From positions 1 to 49,129 of the forward strand of contig PHGD01000019.1 in NCBI GenBank assembly GCA_011090425.1: 49,129 nucleotides of DNA, given 5' to 3'. Shown piece by piece: positions 25,909-35,150 of this stretch; position 1 is the first letter of the stretch, and every line of letters starts with the position of its first letter. The notes beneath the pieces were generated by a model that saw only the letters and a program-made list of their open reading frames with translations, ran no database searches and was not told where the DNA came from. The position numbers and the translations under genes are program-made. This DNA is from Nitrospira sp. LK70 (lineage in GTDB: Bacteria; Nitrospirota; Nitrospiria; Nitrospirales; Nitrospiraceae).

Positions 25909-26108
25909 GATTGTTCGTTCTTATCTTTCAAACCGGCAACCTTCAAAATTGCGTGGCGCGTTCCAGTCGGAACTTCTTTTGAACCATGGTAGTCAATTCG
26001 GACCAACCTGTCCAGCTCGGGCTTCCCATAATACCGAATGGATCCCTTTTCTTTGATGATCCTGAAGCCATTCTGCTCCAACAATCGAACCAGGTCGCTG
26101 AACTTCAT
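25905..26108 (-). CDS. hicA: HicA-family toxin, atypical active site
   Basis: 67 residues from the ATG at 26108, one base after the ilvD stop; a longer frame from 26147 overlaps ilvD and is unlikely. The dsRBD-like fold is clear: MKFSDLVRLLEQNGF, KEKGSIRYYGKPE, DYHGSKEVPTGTRHAILKVAGL. HicA toxins cleave mRNA and most carry a catalytic His within or just after a GS(x)H motif. Here the corresponding stretch is GSIRYY and has no His. It is either a variant subclass or an inactive toxin. It is followed by hicB with a 4-base overlap, and may be translated from ilvD read-through transcription. Confidence 0.8.
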   Translation of the reverse strand: MKFSDLVRLLEQNGFRIIKEKGSIRYYGKPELDRLVRIDYHGSKEVPTGTRHAILKVAGLKDKNEQS

Positions 26109-26109
26109 G

Positions 26110-27783
26110 TCAGCTTGTGATAGCGCCTTCCGATGCGGACGAAACATGTCTGGCGTACTTTCCCATCACGCCCGAAGTATAGCGTGGTACTGGTGGTTTG
26201 ACCTTCTTCATCCGTGACGTTATTTCCTTTTGAGATAAGGCAACATCCAGGCGGCGTTTGGGAATATCAAAGGTGATCGTATCGCCGGTTTTGACCGCCG
26301 CGATCGGTCCTCCCTTCACGGCTTCAGGGGCTACGTGCCCGGCCATCAATCCATGCGTCGCTCCGGAGAATCGACCGTCGGTCAGCAGTGCGACGGAGTC
26401 GCCGAGGCCGGCGCCGACGATCGCGGCTGTTACACCCAGCATTTCACGCATGCCTGGCCCTCCCGCCGGACCTTCATATCGAATGACGACGACATCACCT
26501 GGCTTGATCTGTCCGACCTTGACCGCAATGAATGCATCTTCTTCTTGGTCATAGACCTTCGCCGGACCTTTGAAGCTGGTCATCGAATGACCGGCAACCT
26601 TCACTACGCAACCTTCCGGTGCCAAATTGCCCTTCAGTATGACAAGCCCGCCTGTCGGTTTGATGGGGTCGGCCAGGGGACGCAAGACTTGTTGTCCAGG
26701 CGTTTCACGAGCCTGTGATGCCTCTTCACCAATTGTTCGACCTGTGACGGTGGGTTGATTCTCATGAAGGAGGCCTGCCTCCAGCAATCGCTTCGCCACT
26801 AGAGTTGTGCCGCCCGCCGCGTAGAGATCGGCGGCGGCAAAACGGCCTCCCGGCTTGAGGTCGGCCAGTAAGGGGACCTTGCGATTGATCTTGTCGAAGT
26901 CGTCGATGCTCAGCTTGATTCTGGACTCACGGGCAATGGCGAGGAGATGGAGCACGGCGTTTGTCGAACCCCCGGTGGTGGCGACGGCGGCGATGGCGTT
27001 CTCCAACGACCTTCGGGTGATAATATGACGCGGGCGTAGATCCTGCTTTACAAGCTCCATCACCATCTTGCCGCATTCAAAGGCAACATCGTCTTTCCGA
27101 CCATCCATGGCGGGAACCCCATTGCGACCCATCGGTGAAATGCCGAGGAACTCAAACGCAATGGCCATGGTATTGGCCGTGAACTGGCCTCCACAGGCTC
27201 CTGGCCCAGGGCACGCGTGATCTTCCAAGTCCTTCAGCTCAGCATCGGTCATCTTCCCCGACGCATGTTTGCCGACTGCTTCGAAGACATCCTGAATGGT
27301 CACGTCATGTCCCTGAAACTGTCCCGGCATGATCGAGCCGCCGTAGAGCATGAGCGACGGCACGTTCAATCGAGCAAGGGCCATGACCGTCCCGGGAATC
27401 GTTTTGTCACAACCCGACAGAGCGATGACGGCATCAAACAAATGTCCACGCGCAACGAGCTCGATCGAATCCGCGATGACCTCGCGACTGATCAGGGAAG
27501 CCTTCATCCCTTCCGTTCCCATCGAGATCCCATCGGATACTGCGATGGTGTTGTATTCAATCGGAGTACCGCCGGCTGCTCTGACCCCTGCTTTCACCCT
27601 CTCGGAAAGGCGCCGTAAGTGAAAATTACACGGCATGACTTCGATCCATGTATTGGCCACACCAACGAGAGGTTTTGACAGGTCGTTGTCCGTAAAGCCG
27701 ACGGCTTTCAACATGGCCCTTGCCGGAGCCCGACCTGGCCCACTCAGGAGATCCCGGCTTTGAAGTTTCGCTTCCTTGTGCAT
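26110..27783 (-). CDS. ilvD: Dihydroxy-acid dehydratase
   Basis: 557 residues from the ATG at 27783; a start at 27804 would overlap the preceding gene's stop. Cys ligands of the iron-sulfur cluster lie in [16 protein letters not shown] and [16 protein letters not shown]. The C-terminal signature [16 protein letters not shown] is complete. It dehydrates dihydroxyisovalerate and dihydroxymethylvalerate to the keto acids of valine and isoleucine synthesis. It is 17 bases downstream of the CpxP/Spy-like gene and one base upstream of hicA, so it may be embedded in a mixed transcript. No other ilv gene is in the window. Confidence 0.96.
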   Translation of the reverse strand: MHKEAKLQSRDLLSGPGRAPARAMLKAVGFTDNDLSKPLVGVANTWIEVMPCNFHLRRLSERVKAGVRAAGGTPIEYNTIAVSDGISMGTEGMKASLISREVIADSIELVARGHLFDAVIALSGCDKTIPGTVMALARLNVPSLMLYGGSIMPGQFQGHDVTIQDVFEAVGKHASGKMTDAELKDLEDHACPGPGACGGQFTANTMAIAFEFLGISPMGRNGVPAMDGRKDDVAFECGKMVMELVKQDLRPRHIITRRSLENAIAAVATTGGSTNAVLHLLAIARESRIKLSIDDFDKINRKVPLLADLKPGGRFAAADLYAAGGTTLVAKRLLEAGLLHENQPTVTGRTIGEEASQARETPGQQVLRPLADPIKPTGGLVILKGNLAPEGCVVKVAGHSMTSFKGPAKVYDQEEDAFIAVKVGQIKPGDVVVIRYEGPAGGPGMREMLGVTAAIVGAGLGDSVALLTDGRFSGATHGLMAGHVAPEAVKGGPIAAVKTGDTITFDIPKRRLDVALSQKEITSRMKKVKPPVPRYTSGVMGKYARHVSSASEGAITS

Positions 27784-27800
27784 GGTCCTTCCGTCTCGAA

Positions 27801-28454
27801 TCACTGGACAGACGTGCCGCTAGGAGGGGTAGGCGACACACCTTCATGGGGATTCTTACCGTATGGGTAGCCTCCGTGGGGATTGCCACCATGCGGATAG
27901 CCCCCATATGTCGGTGCGCCACCATGAGGAGTTCCATACCCTTTGTGCTGCTGCATTACCTTCTCATGCTCGGAGTGTTCTTTCGCACGTTGTTCCGGGG
28001 TCAGCAGGCTCATCACCTCACGACGTGTCTTGATGGAAGTCATTCGCAGGGCGACTTGCAAATCTTCGCTCTGCTTCAGCTTGGTTTCGATCGCAGCGAG
28101 ATCGGATTTCTCTTCATCGGTTAGCGCTCTCAGTTCACGTTCCGCGATTTGGATATCGGCCTCGACCTTGATACGTGCTTTGTCGAGATTGAGTTGGATG
28201 TCTTTCAACTTGGCGATTTGGTCGGTTGTGAGTCCGATGTCCTTTTCGTGTTTGAGCAGGTGGCGTATCAAATGCCCGGTGCCGCTGTGCATCATTCCTT
28301 TTCCATAGCCATGTCCTCCCCAAGCGCTATGTCCTCCTCCAGCATAGCCATAACCATAGCTGGGATCATTCGCCCAGAGGCTGGGGACGCCCAACATCAA
28401 CAGACATACTGAAACTACCGCAGAGGCACTGGTGGCCTTTATTACAGACTTCAT
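27801..28454 (-). CDS. CpxP/Spy-like periplasmic protein with His/Gly-rich tail
   Basis: 217 residues. The signal peptide ([20 protein letters not shown]) is cleaved near residue 28. The mature part is Gly/Tyr/His rich at first (about 29-60), then helical with two LTxxQ-type motifs: LTTDQ (75-79) and LTPEQ (151-155). These are the mark of the CpxP/Spy/ZraP group of periplasmic chaperones and metal sensors. The tail (171-205) repeats PHGG and related His-Gly-Pro units and could bind metal. A strong AAGGAGGA lies before the ATG. A role in envelope stress or metal handling is inferred from the family; zinc or copper binding is only suggested by the tail. Confidence 0.75.
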   Translation of the reverse strand: MKSVIKATSASAVVSVCLLMLGVPSLWANDPSYGYGYAGGGHSAWGGHGYGKGMMHSGTGHLIRHLLKHEKDIGLTTDQIAKLKDIQLNLDKARIKVEADIQIAERELRALTDEEKSDLAAIETKLKQSEDLQVALRMTSIKTRREVMSLLTPEQRAKEHSEHEKVMQQHKGYGTPHGGAPTYGGYPHGGNPHGGYPYGKNPHEGVSPTPPSGTSVQ

Positions 28455-28561
28455 GCATTCCTCCTTGGTTGAGAGACCTCAAAGTTAAAGCTTGCCATAG
28501 CAGTCAGCGCAACGCAAGCGAGTCCGTCGACTCACAACCATTGTCTACGCCGATTGTATTC

Positions 28562-29617
28562 TCAACGTCGTTGGGCACTGTAGAGAAGCTCCGTTCGCGG
28601 ATCCGGATGCCGTTCCTTGCTCAAACGCTCGTACATTATCCGCTCATCTTCGCTGATACCGGCGGGCAGGACAATTTGCAGCGTCAGAAAAAGATCCCCA
28701 TGCCCGCCCGTGGCGGAGGGAAGCCCCTTCCCCTTGAGCCGGAGTTTCCCCTCGGCCTTGCTGCCTGGTGGAACTTTGACTTTCACCGGTTCGGCCAAGG
28801 TGGGAGTGGTGACCTCTGCTCCAAGGATGGCTTCCCAAGGATAGACGGGCAGGGTGACATGTAAGTCCGAACCTTGCCGACGAAAGATGGGATCGGATGG
28901 AATGGCCACGTGGAGATAGAGGTCTCCGCGTTTTCCACCATTTGTTCCGGGCTGGCCCTTTCCAGCGACTCTGACGCGCGTTCCGTCTTGAACTCCAGCA
29001 GGAATCCGCACTTCTATGGTTTTGTATTCGCTCATCATTCCGGTTCCCTGACAGGTCGCGCAAGATCGGCCACGCACAGTCCCACTCCCCTGACAGGTCG
29101 AGCAGGTCCGCGGTTCACGCAGATTTATACGTTTGGTGACACCGGTTAACACTTCTCGCAATCCCAACTGGACTTCAGTCTCGATATCCTCTCCCGGCAT
29201 TGCGGCATTGCGTCCGGGACCGCTGCGCCCGCGGTTTCCAAAGAGGCTCTCGAAAAAATCAGAGAAATGCTCGCTTCCAGATTCGCCACCGCCTTGACCG
29301 GTAGAGCCTCCTTCGAACTCCCATGGCCCGCCAAACCCTTGTGTTCTGGCCTGCTGACGAGCTTTCTCGAAGGCTTGAGCTTGTTCCCAATCAGCTCCGT
29401 ACTGGTCATACTTCTTCCGCTTATCCGGGTCAGTCAGAACCTCCTGTGCTTCATTGAGCTCTTTAAATTTCTTTTCCATCTCGACCTTCTTTGCACCCGC
29501 GTGGAGATCGGGATGATACTGACGGGCCAGGCGTCGAAAAGCCTTTTTGATATCGTCGGACGAGGCGGTTCGGGGAACGCCCAGAATGTGATAGTAATCG
29601 CGTGGGGTAGCTGCCAT
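28562..29617 (-). CDS. DnaJ-type co-chaperone with reduced zinc finger
   Basis: 351 residues. The J domain occupies 5-72 with HPD at 35-37 and a Gly/Phe-rich linker (about 95-135) follows. The zinc region has only two CxxCxGxG repeats, with Cys at 172, 175, 186 and 189, instead of the four in DnaJ. CTD I and II follow ([38 protein letters not shown]). The protein lies between CbpA (no zinc repeats) and DnaJ (four). It should stimulate a DnaK partner. No dnaK or grpE is adjacent. It lies about 110 bases upstream of the CpxP/Spy-like gene on the same strand. Confidence 0.88.
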   Translation of the reverse strand: MAATPRDYYHILGVPRTASSDDIKKAFRRLARQYHPDLHAGAKKVEMEKKFKELNEAQEVLTDPDKRKKYDQYGADWEQAQAFEKARQQARTQGFGGPWEFEGGSTGQGGGESGSEHFSDFFESLFGNRGRSGPGRNAAMPGEDIETEVQLGLREVLTGVTKRINLREPRTCSTCQGSGTVRGRSCATCQGTGMMSEYKTIEVRIPAGVQDGTRVRVAGKGQPGTNGGKRGDLYLHVAIPSDPIFRRQGSDLHVTLPVYPWEAILGAEVTTPTLAEPVKVKVPPGSKAEGKLRLKGKGLPSATGGHGDLFLTLQIVLPAGISEDERIMYERLSKERHPDPRTELLYSAQRR

Positions 29618-29694
29618 ACGTGATACAAGATGAGAAACGCGTTGTTAGGGATCAGCTTACGGAGTGTAGGAACGGTTTGCAAGGGCCGAAGGGG

Positions 29695-30630
29695 TCACAG
29701 CAAGGTCGAAGTTTTCGCCCGGGCCATAAGTTTACAATAGGAGCAGGTCTCGGCCGTAGTCGGCTGGCCACAGTTGGAACAGGGGTGCAGCGACGAGCGA
29801 TCTTTTTCCGCAATGCTCGTGGGTGTTTCGGTCGTCCCAGACTTTTCAAGAAACCCCCAGTAAAACATCTGCTTGGTGCCGGGCGACTCGGTTTCCAGGC
29901 GATTCAAGACCTCCTTATAGAGGAGCGTGCGCGCTCCTTGCGCCATCGGACATTCCTCAACAACATAGTCGATCTTGTTCAGGACGCAATAGGCTGCCAA
30001 CTCGCGCTCAGTCAATCGATACAGAGGCTTCACTTTCTTGGCGAATCCATCGACGGAGGCGGGAAGGCTGGGACCTTGCTTTTCAAGGTATTCGGCCTGC
30101 CAATGCAACACATTTCCGAGCAGCCGAGCCGCTTCATCATCCAAATTATGTCCCGTCGCCATGACATCATACCCATGGCGGATTGCAGCATGGTTGAATT
30201 GATAGCGTTTGATCGTGCCGCATGTCGAGCAAGTCGGACGGTTGACTATGATGGCCAGCTCGCGAATGCCGGCGCCTTCTTCTCGGTCGACCGTATGGAC
30301 ATGGAGCACCGCGCCGTATCCCGCGGCCACGGTCTCGGAAAAGTGCACGACTTTTTCGCGTGATGATTCGGAATAGCCTCCGATCCCAAGGTTCACATAC
30401 AGCCCATCGGTCTTGTAGCCTAGCTTCAGAAGAATATCCCAGAGGGCCAAACTATCCTTGCCGCCTGAAACGGCGACAAGGAGACGGTCTGTCTTTTCGA
30501 ACATCTTCTGAGATCGAATCGCTTTGTGCACCTGGTCATGCACAAAACTGTTAAAGCAATTCTTGCAGAATGCCGCATGGTGGCGGGGTAACTTGAGGGC
30601 TGCTTTGGTCTTACATTTTGTACAGTTCAT
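29695..30630 (-). CDS. TtuA/Ncs6-type tRNA 2-thiolation enzyme
   Basis: 311 residues from the ATG at 30630; a longer start at 30717 gives an unrelated N-terminus. An N-terminal zinc finger (Cys 3, 6, 22, 25), the PP-loop SGGKDS (55-60) and an iron-sulfur cluster-like Cys set (134, 137 and 227) match TtuA/TtcA-type tRNA thiolases. A second C-terminal zinc finger (CSNC...CSYC) closes the protein. TtuA in Thermus thiolates tRNA ribothymidine-54 using the ubiquitin-like TtuB as sulfur donor. TtcA (cytidine-32) is the alternative; the double zinc fingers favour TtuA. No TtuB gene is next to it. Confidence 0.85.
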   Translation of the reverse strand: MNCTKCKTKAALKLPRHHAAFCKNCFNSFVHDQVHKAIRSQKMFEKTDRLLVAVSGGKDSLALWDILLKLGYKTDGLYVNLGIGGYSESSREKVVHFSETVAAGYGAVLHVHTVDREEGAGIRELAIIVNRPTCSTCGTIKRYQFNHAAIRHGYDVMATGHNLDDEAARLLGNVLHWQAEYLEKQGPSLPASVDGFAKKVKPLYRLTERELAAYCVLNKIDYVVEECPMAQGARTLLYKEVLNRLETESPGTKQMFYWGFLEKSGTTETPTSIAEKDRSSLHPCSNCGQPTTAETCSYCKLMARAKTSTLL

Positions 30631-30872
30631 GGCCCGGATCATACGGGGTAGCCGGGGTGATTGCAAACCGGTACCGCCACGGTATGAAGTAAGATGCTGA
30701 ACGATCGAATGGGGCAAGCACCAGCCTCACGAGCCAGGAAAAATCTCCTGTACGATTGACCTCCGAATCATGATCGGCTATCTATGAAGCTGGTGGTGGG
30801 GGAGGGCCTAGAAAAGTCGGTAGGGGTAAGAGTTAAAGAATTATAAGTTGACATAATATCTCTTATCAGACT

Positions 30873-31526
30873 ATGAGATTCGAGCTTCTCGGCCGTGTAC
30901 ATCAAGAACTTTCACTTACCGGACATGCGCTCTACGAAACTATTCTCTCTATTTCTGAGCTGGTCAACCGAAAGGTTCAGGTTATTCGTCTCCATTGGAA
31001 GGCTTCCATTTTGCTGCAGCAAATTGACGATGTTGCTGCCAGAGTCGGCCAACAAATCGTCGCGCGGGTTTCTGATCGACTGCTGTACCAGAATTACCCC
31101 GATTCAGTTGTCGGCGCAATCGATCAGATGCTTGCTGATACCACCTCACGCGTTCAAGAGTTAAAGCATTCGTTGATCGGGGTTGATGCCCAGATACGTG
31201 AGCTCAAAATCGAGACGGTCCACCAGGACCTGCTCTCCCTCCAACGTGATTTGGCGCTTCGTTCGGGAGGTATGGAACGGTTGACCATCGTTCGAGGCGC
31301 TGCCGCGGCCGGGCAGCCGCTCAGCGCGCTTCCACTCTATTCCTCTTCCTCCGCTTACGTGGCCGCGGTATTTCGAGGACCTTTTCTGTTGGCTCCGACC
31401 AACGATCTCCTCTTCCGGCCCGGTGACATCGTCGTCTTGATAGGTGCTCAAGCCGAACTCGATCAACTCGTCTCATGGTTTACCGGCCAACGTCCACTGA
31501 CACCATCGCTCACGAGATCGGCATAG
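30873..31526 (+). CDS. Helical protein with C-terminal RCK_C (TrkA-C) domain
   Basis: 217 residues. The first 135 or so are mostly amphipathic helices likely to form a coiled coil, including DTTSRVQELKHSLIGVD and LLSLQRDLALRSGG. The rest (about 136-205) resembles an RCK_C/TrkA-C domain, with GQPLSAL, LLFRPGDIVVLIG and a closing helix. RCK_C domains bind small ligands and regulate K+ or other ion transport. Here there is neither an RCK_N Rossmann fold nor a channel domain. A TTGACA (30848-30853) lies just upstream, but a fitting -10 would overlap the start. Function is not recognised. The DegP gene follows 42 bases later. Confidence 0.65.
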   Translation: MRFELLGRVHQELSLTGHALYETILSISELVNRKVQVIRLHWKASILLQQIDDVAARVGQQIVARVSDRLLYQNYPDSVVGAIDQMLADTTSRVQELKHSLIGVDAQIRELKIETVHQDLLSLQRDLALRSGGMERLTIVRGAAAAGQPLSALPLYSSSSAYVAAVFRGPFLLAPTNDLLFRPGDIVVLIGAQAELDQLVSWFTGQRPLTPSLTRSA

Positions 31527-31568
31527 GAGAGTAGGCACATCGATAGAGATCGGCTACAATAACGCTCG

Positions 31569-32960
31569 ATGTCAGCTGCCGCATTCCCACGATCACGCGT
31601 TTTGCTCCCTTGTATTGCTATCCTCTTGTCCTCTGTCATCGGAGGCGTCCGAGCCAAGGCATCATCGGCCGACTCACCCGGCCTTCGCATGCTAGAGGAG
31701 ATCCAAACCGTCATCACCGAACTTGCGGAGCAGACCAAGCCTTCCGTCGTCAACCTGTTTCCTATCACCAGAGCAGGTAGGCTTCGCGGAGGGCCCGGCG
31801 AGCGTACGCCGAATGCGTCAGGTTCCGGCTCGGGCCTGATTGTCGACGATGAAGGCCATATCGTGACAAACAACCATGTGATCGGCGATGCGACTGAAAT
31901 CGAAGTGCGGTTTTCCGATAAGACGATGCTCAAGGCTCAGGTGATCGGCAAAGATCCGGATACCGATTTAGCGGTGCTTAAGGTAAACACTGATCGACGG
32001 TTGCCCAGTGCTCGGTTCGGTGACTCTGCCGGCGTCAGGGTCGGCCAATGGGTGTTGGCCGTCGGGAATCCGTTCGGGCTGGACCAGACCGTGACGCTCG
32101 GCGTGGTCAGCGGCATTGGTCGCGAAAACATCAACCTTTCACGGTATGAAAACTTCATCCAGACCGACGCCTCGATTAACCCAGGAAATTCCGGAGGCCC
32201 GCTCTTTAACCTTCGGGGTGAAGTGATCGGGATCAATACGGCGATCATCAATTTTGCCCAAGGTATTGGATTCGCCATTCCCTCGAATATGGCCAAGCAG
32301 GTCATCGAGCAGTTGCTGGCCAAGGGCAGGGTCATGCGGGGTTGGCTCGGCGTCGGAATTCAGCCGTTGACGGCTGACTTGGCGAAACAATTCGGAGTGG
32401 CTGAGGGCGAAGGAGTACTGGTGAACGAAGTGTTCGAGAAAGACCCGGCAGCCCTGGCTGGGATCAAACCGGGCGATGTCATCGTCCGGATCGACGGTGT
32501 CGTCGTTGATTCACCGAACAAACTGTCTCGCCTCATCGCGACGGTGACTCCGGGCGCGAAGTCAAAGATAGAAATAGTCCGGGAGCTGAAACGCTTGACG
32601 ATGGATGTGCTCCTCACTGAGCGGCGAGATACGCCTGTTGTTGCATCGATTTCTCAACCAGAGGAGAAGCTAGGAGTCAGACTTGGTCTTGACCTCCAAG
32701 ACTTGACAGCCGCCTTGTCGGAGCGGTTCAAGCTCGGTGAGGCGAAAGGCGTGTTGATCGCAAAGGTTGAACCCAACAGCCTTGCTCAAGGCGAAGGCCT
32801 CCGCGAAGGCGACCTCATCAAAGAAGTCAACCGTATGGAAGTGTCCTCCGTAGGAGAATTTAGGTCAGCGATTGCGCGGTTCAGGCGTGGTGATGCACTG
32901 TTGCTCCGTGTACTTCGTGAAAACCACGCATTTTATGTCGTGCTTAAACCCTCCGACTGA
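31569..32960 (+). CDS. DegP/HtrA-family periplasmic serine protease (Do-like)
   Basis: 463 residues. The signal peptide spans about 1-30 (VLLPCIAILLSSVIGG). The trypsin-like domain holds the catalytic triad: His103 in TNNHV, Asp133 in DTDLAVLKV and Ser208 in NPGNSGGPL. Two PDZ domains follow (about 285-355 and 375-460), with GWLGVGIQ and LGVRLGLDLQ at their starts. It should degrade or refold damaged envelope proteins. The 463-residue length and two PDZ domains fit DegP/DegQ and not DegS. It is preceded by the RCK_C-domain gene at 42 bases. It ends five bases from the convergent EF-G-like stop. Confidence 0.95.
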   Translation: MSAAAFPRSRVLLPCIAILLSSVIGGVRAKASSADSPGLRMLEEIQTVITELAEQTKPSVVNLFPITRAGRLRGGPGERTPNASGSGSGLIVDDEGHIVTNNHVIGDATEIEVRFSDKTMLKAQVIGKDPDTDLAVLKVNTDRRLPSARFGDSAGVRVGQWVLAVGNPFGLDQTVTLGVVSGIGRENINLSRYENFIQTDASINPGNSGGPLFNLRGEVIGINTAIINFAQGIGFAIPSNMAKQVIEQLLAKGRVMRGWLGVGIQPLTADLAKQFGVAEGEGVLVNEVFEKDPAALAGIKPGDVIVRIDGVVVDSPNKLSRLIATVTPGAKSKIEIVRELKRLTMDVLLTERRDTPVVASISQPEEKLGVRLGLDLQDLTAALSERFKLGEAKGVLIAKVEPNSLAQGEGLREGDLIKEVNRMEVSSVGEFRSAIARFRRGDALLLRVLRENHAFYVVLKPSD

Positions 32961-32965
32961 AGATT

Positions 32966-35068
32966 TCAATGGGCCGTGGCGGCTTGTCCTTCTGCCTTAT
33001 GTCGCTCGATGACCCGTGCAGCCAACTCTCGCGGTACTTCATCATACTGCGCGAAATCCATGACATAGCTGCCTCGTCCCCCGGTCATGGCGTTGAGGGC
33101 CGTCGCATATCGAAGCAGCTCAGCAAGCGGAACCAACGCCGTAATCTGTTCCGCATGGTCTTGCGCGTTCACAGTCACGATCCGACCCCGTCGGGCGCTC
33201 AAGTCGCCCATGACAGCTCCGACCGCGTCGGTCGGTGTATCGATTTCGATCGTCATGACAGGCTCAAGTAGCACCGGATGTGCCGTCTCGATCGCTTTTT
33301 TGAAAGCCATAGATCCCGCGATCTTGAACGACATCTCAGATGAATCAACTACATGATAGGATCCGTCATAGACGGCTACATGCACATCGACGACTGGAAA
33401 GCCGCTCAACGGTCCATCCTGCATGGCTTCGATGACCCCTTTTTCAACGGCGGGAATAAAATTTCGAGGAATCGCTCCTCCGACCACGCGATTCTCAAAT
33501 GCATACCCGTTACCGCGCGGAAGGGGCGCCACTTCAAGCCAACAATCGCCGTATTGCCCGTGCCCGCCGGTTTGCTTCTTGTACTTGCCCTGTGCCTGTG
33601 ATTTTGTCTTGAGCGTTTCTCGGTACGGGACCTTCGGCGTATGTAGGACGACATCGGCTCCGAACTTTCGATGGAGCTTCTCGATCGCCAAATCGATGTG
33701 GAACTGCCCCATGCCGCTGAGCACCATTTCCTTGGTTTCGGCATTGCGCGCAAATTCCAACGTCGGATCTTCTTCGATGAGTTTGTGAAGGCCAAGACTC
33801 ACTTTATCGATGTCGGTCTTGGACTTGGCTTCGATCGCGAACGACAAGATCGGCTTTGGTAGGCTCAACATGGGGTAACAGATGGGAGCATTGTCCAGAC
33901 ACAAGGTGTCACCGGTATGTGTATCTTTGAGTTTTCCGATGGCCACGATCTCTCCCTCTCTTGCAGAGTCGATGGCCGTGTGACGTTTGCCCAGGACCCT
34001 GTAGAAATGGCCGAGCTTCTCCCGCACATGTTTTGAAGCATTCAGCACCGTCGCATCAGCATGGATTGTTCCTGACAAGACCCGGCAATAGGACAACCGC
34101 CCGATGAATGGGTCGATGATCGTTTTGAAGACATAGGCTGAAAACGGTTCCTGCTCACTCCCCTTCCGTTCACACACTTCGTGAGTTTCTGGGTGGATCC
34201 CTTGCCATGGATGGGCCACGCTACGCTCGGAGGGTGCCGGCAATAAGGTCACAATGGCATCCAGCAAGGACCAGACTCCCACATTCTGGGTTGCGGAGCC
34301 GGCATACACGGGAAGAAATTGATTCGTGTGGATGTCGCGACGGAGTCCTTGGAGAAGATCTTCCTGGTTTAAATCGCCCTGAGTTAAGTAGGTCTCCAAT
34401 AAAGTTTCTCCGCTCTCCGCGACTGCCTCCACGAGCTGCTTGCGCCCTTCGCTGAGAATTCTTTCCAGGTCGTTTGAAATCGGGAGGTGTTCGACTTGGG
34501 CGGAATTCGGTCCAGACCGCACAAGCTTCTCATGCCGCACATCAATGACGCCGTGTAAATTCACGCCAGGGCTGACCGGCACCGTCATCGGGATGGGAGC
34601 ACGACCGAGCTGCTGGCGGCAGATCTCCAGAACGCTCTCGAATGAGGCGCCTTCCTTATCAAGTCCGTTCACGAACACCAGGCAAGGAAGATCCAAGGTT
34701 TTGATTCTTGACCACAGCCGTGTCAGCTCCGTCCTCACCCCCATGTTTCCGCTCAGAAGAAGAATGACCGCATCAACGGCCTGCAGGGCGGCAAGCGGTT
34801 CTCCAAGAAGATCGAGGGCGCCGGGAGGGTCAAGTAAATTAATGCTCGTATGATTCCACGAGAACTGAAGGAGACTGGAACTTGTCGAAATACGATGACG
34901 AAGCTCTTCCGGCTCGAAATCAGAAACGGTAGTACCCTGTGTCACAGAACCAAGCATGGGGATCGCTCCACCGGTATACAGCAGGGCCTCACTGAGCGAA
35001 GTCTTTCCCGCGCCGGCGCTGGATACGATCGCCACGTTTCTGATGGGCTCCAGACGGGCTGTTTCCAT
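32966..35068 (-). CDS. EF-G-like translational GTPase with degenerate G motifs
   Basis: 700 residues with all EF-G domains, but not the canonical fusA product. The G1 box reads SSAGAGKTS (16-24). The G3 box is DPPG (80-83), where EF-G has DTPGH, so the catalytic His is replaced (A84). The G4 box is NGLD (134-137), lacking the Lys of NKxD. The domain II to V region is complete, and domain IV (about 455-600) contains KVPYRET and GGHGQYGDCW. This matches the EF-G-like family found beside true EF-G in many bacteria, whose function is unclear. The altered G motifs suggest weak or changed nucleotide use. Confidence 0.88.
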   Translation of the reverse strand: METARLEPIRNVAIVSSAGAGKTSLSEALLYTGGAIPMLGSVTQGTTVSDFEPEELRHRISTSSSLLQFSWNHTSINLLDPPGALDLLGEPLAALQAVDAVILLLSGNMGVRTELTRLWSRIKTLDLPCLVFVNGLDKEGASFESVLEICRQQLGRAPIPMTVPVSPGVNLHGVIDVRHEKLVRSGPNSAQVEHLPISNDLERILSEGRKQLVEAVAESGETLLETYLTQGDLNQEDLLQGLRRDIHTNQFLPVYAGSATQNVGVWSLLDAIVTLLPAPSERSVAHPWQGIHPETHEVCERKGSEQEPFSAYVFKTIIDPFIGRLSYCRVLSGTIHADATVLNASKHVREKLGHFYRVLGKRHTAIDSAREGEIVAIGKLKDTHTGDTLCLDNAPICYPMLSLPKPILSFAIEAKSKTDIDKVSLGLHKLIEEDPTLEFARNAETKEMVLSGMGQFHIDLAIEKLHRKFGADVVLHTPKVPYRETLKTKSQAQGKYKKQTGGHGQYGDCWLEVAPLPRGNGYAFENRVVGGAIPRNFIPAVEKGVIEAMQDGPLSGFPVVDVHVAVYDGSYHVVDSSEMSFKIAGSMAFKKAIETAHPVLLEPVMTIEIDTPTDAVGAVMGDLSARRGRIVTVNAQDHAEQITALVPLAELLRYATALNAMTGGRGSYVMDFAQYDEVPRELAARVIERHKAEGQAATAH

Positions 35069-35150
35069 AGTCTACCCTCCTTGCTAAGTCGGGGTTTAGG
35101 CCATTCGCTTCCTCATATTCCTCGAGGCCGTTGTGTCGGCCGACATGATT

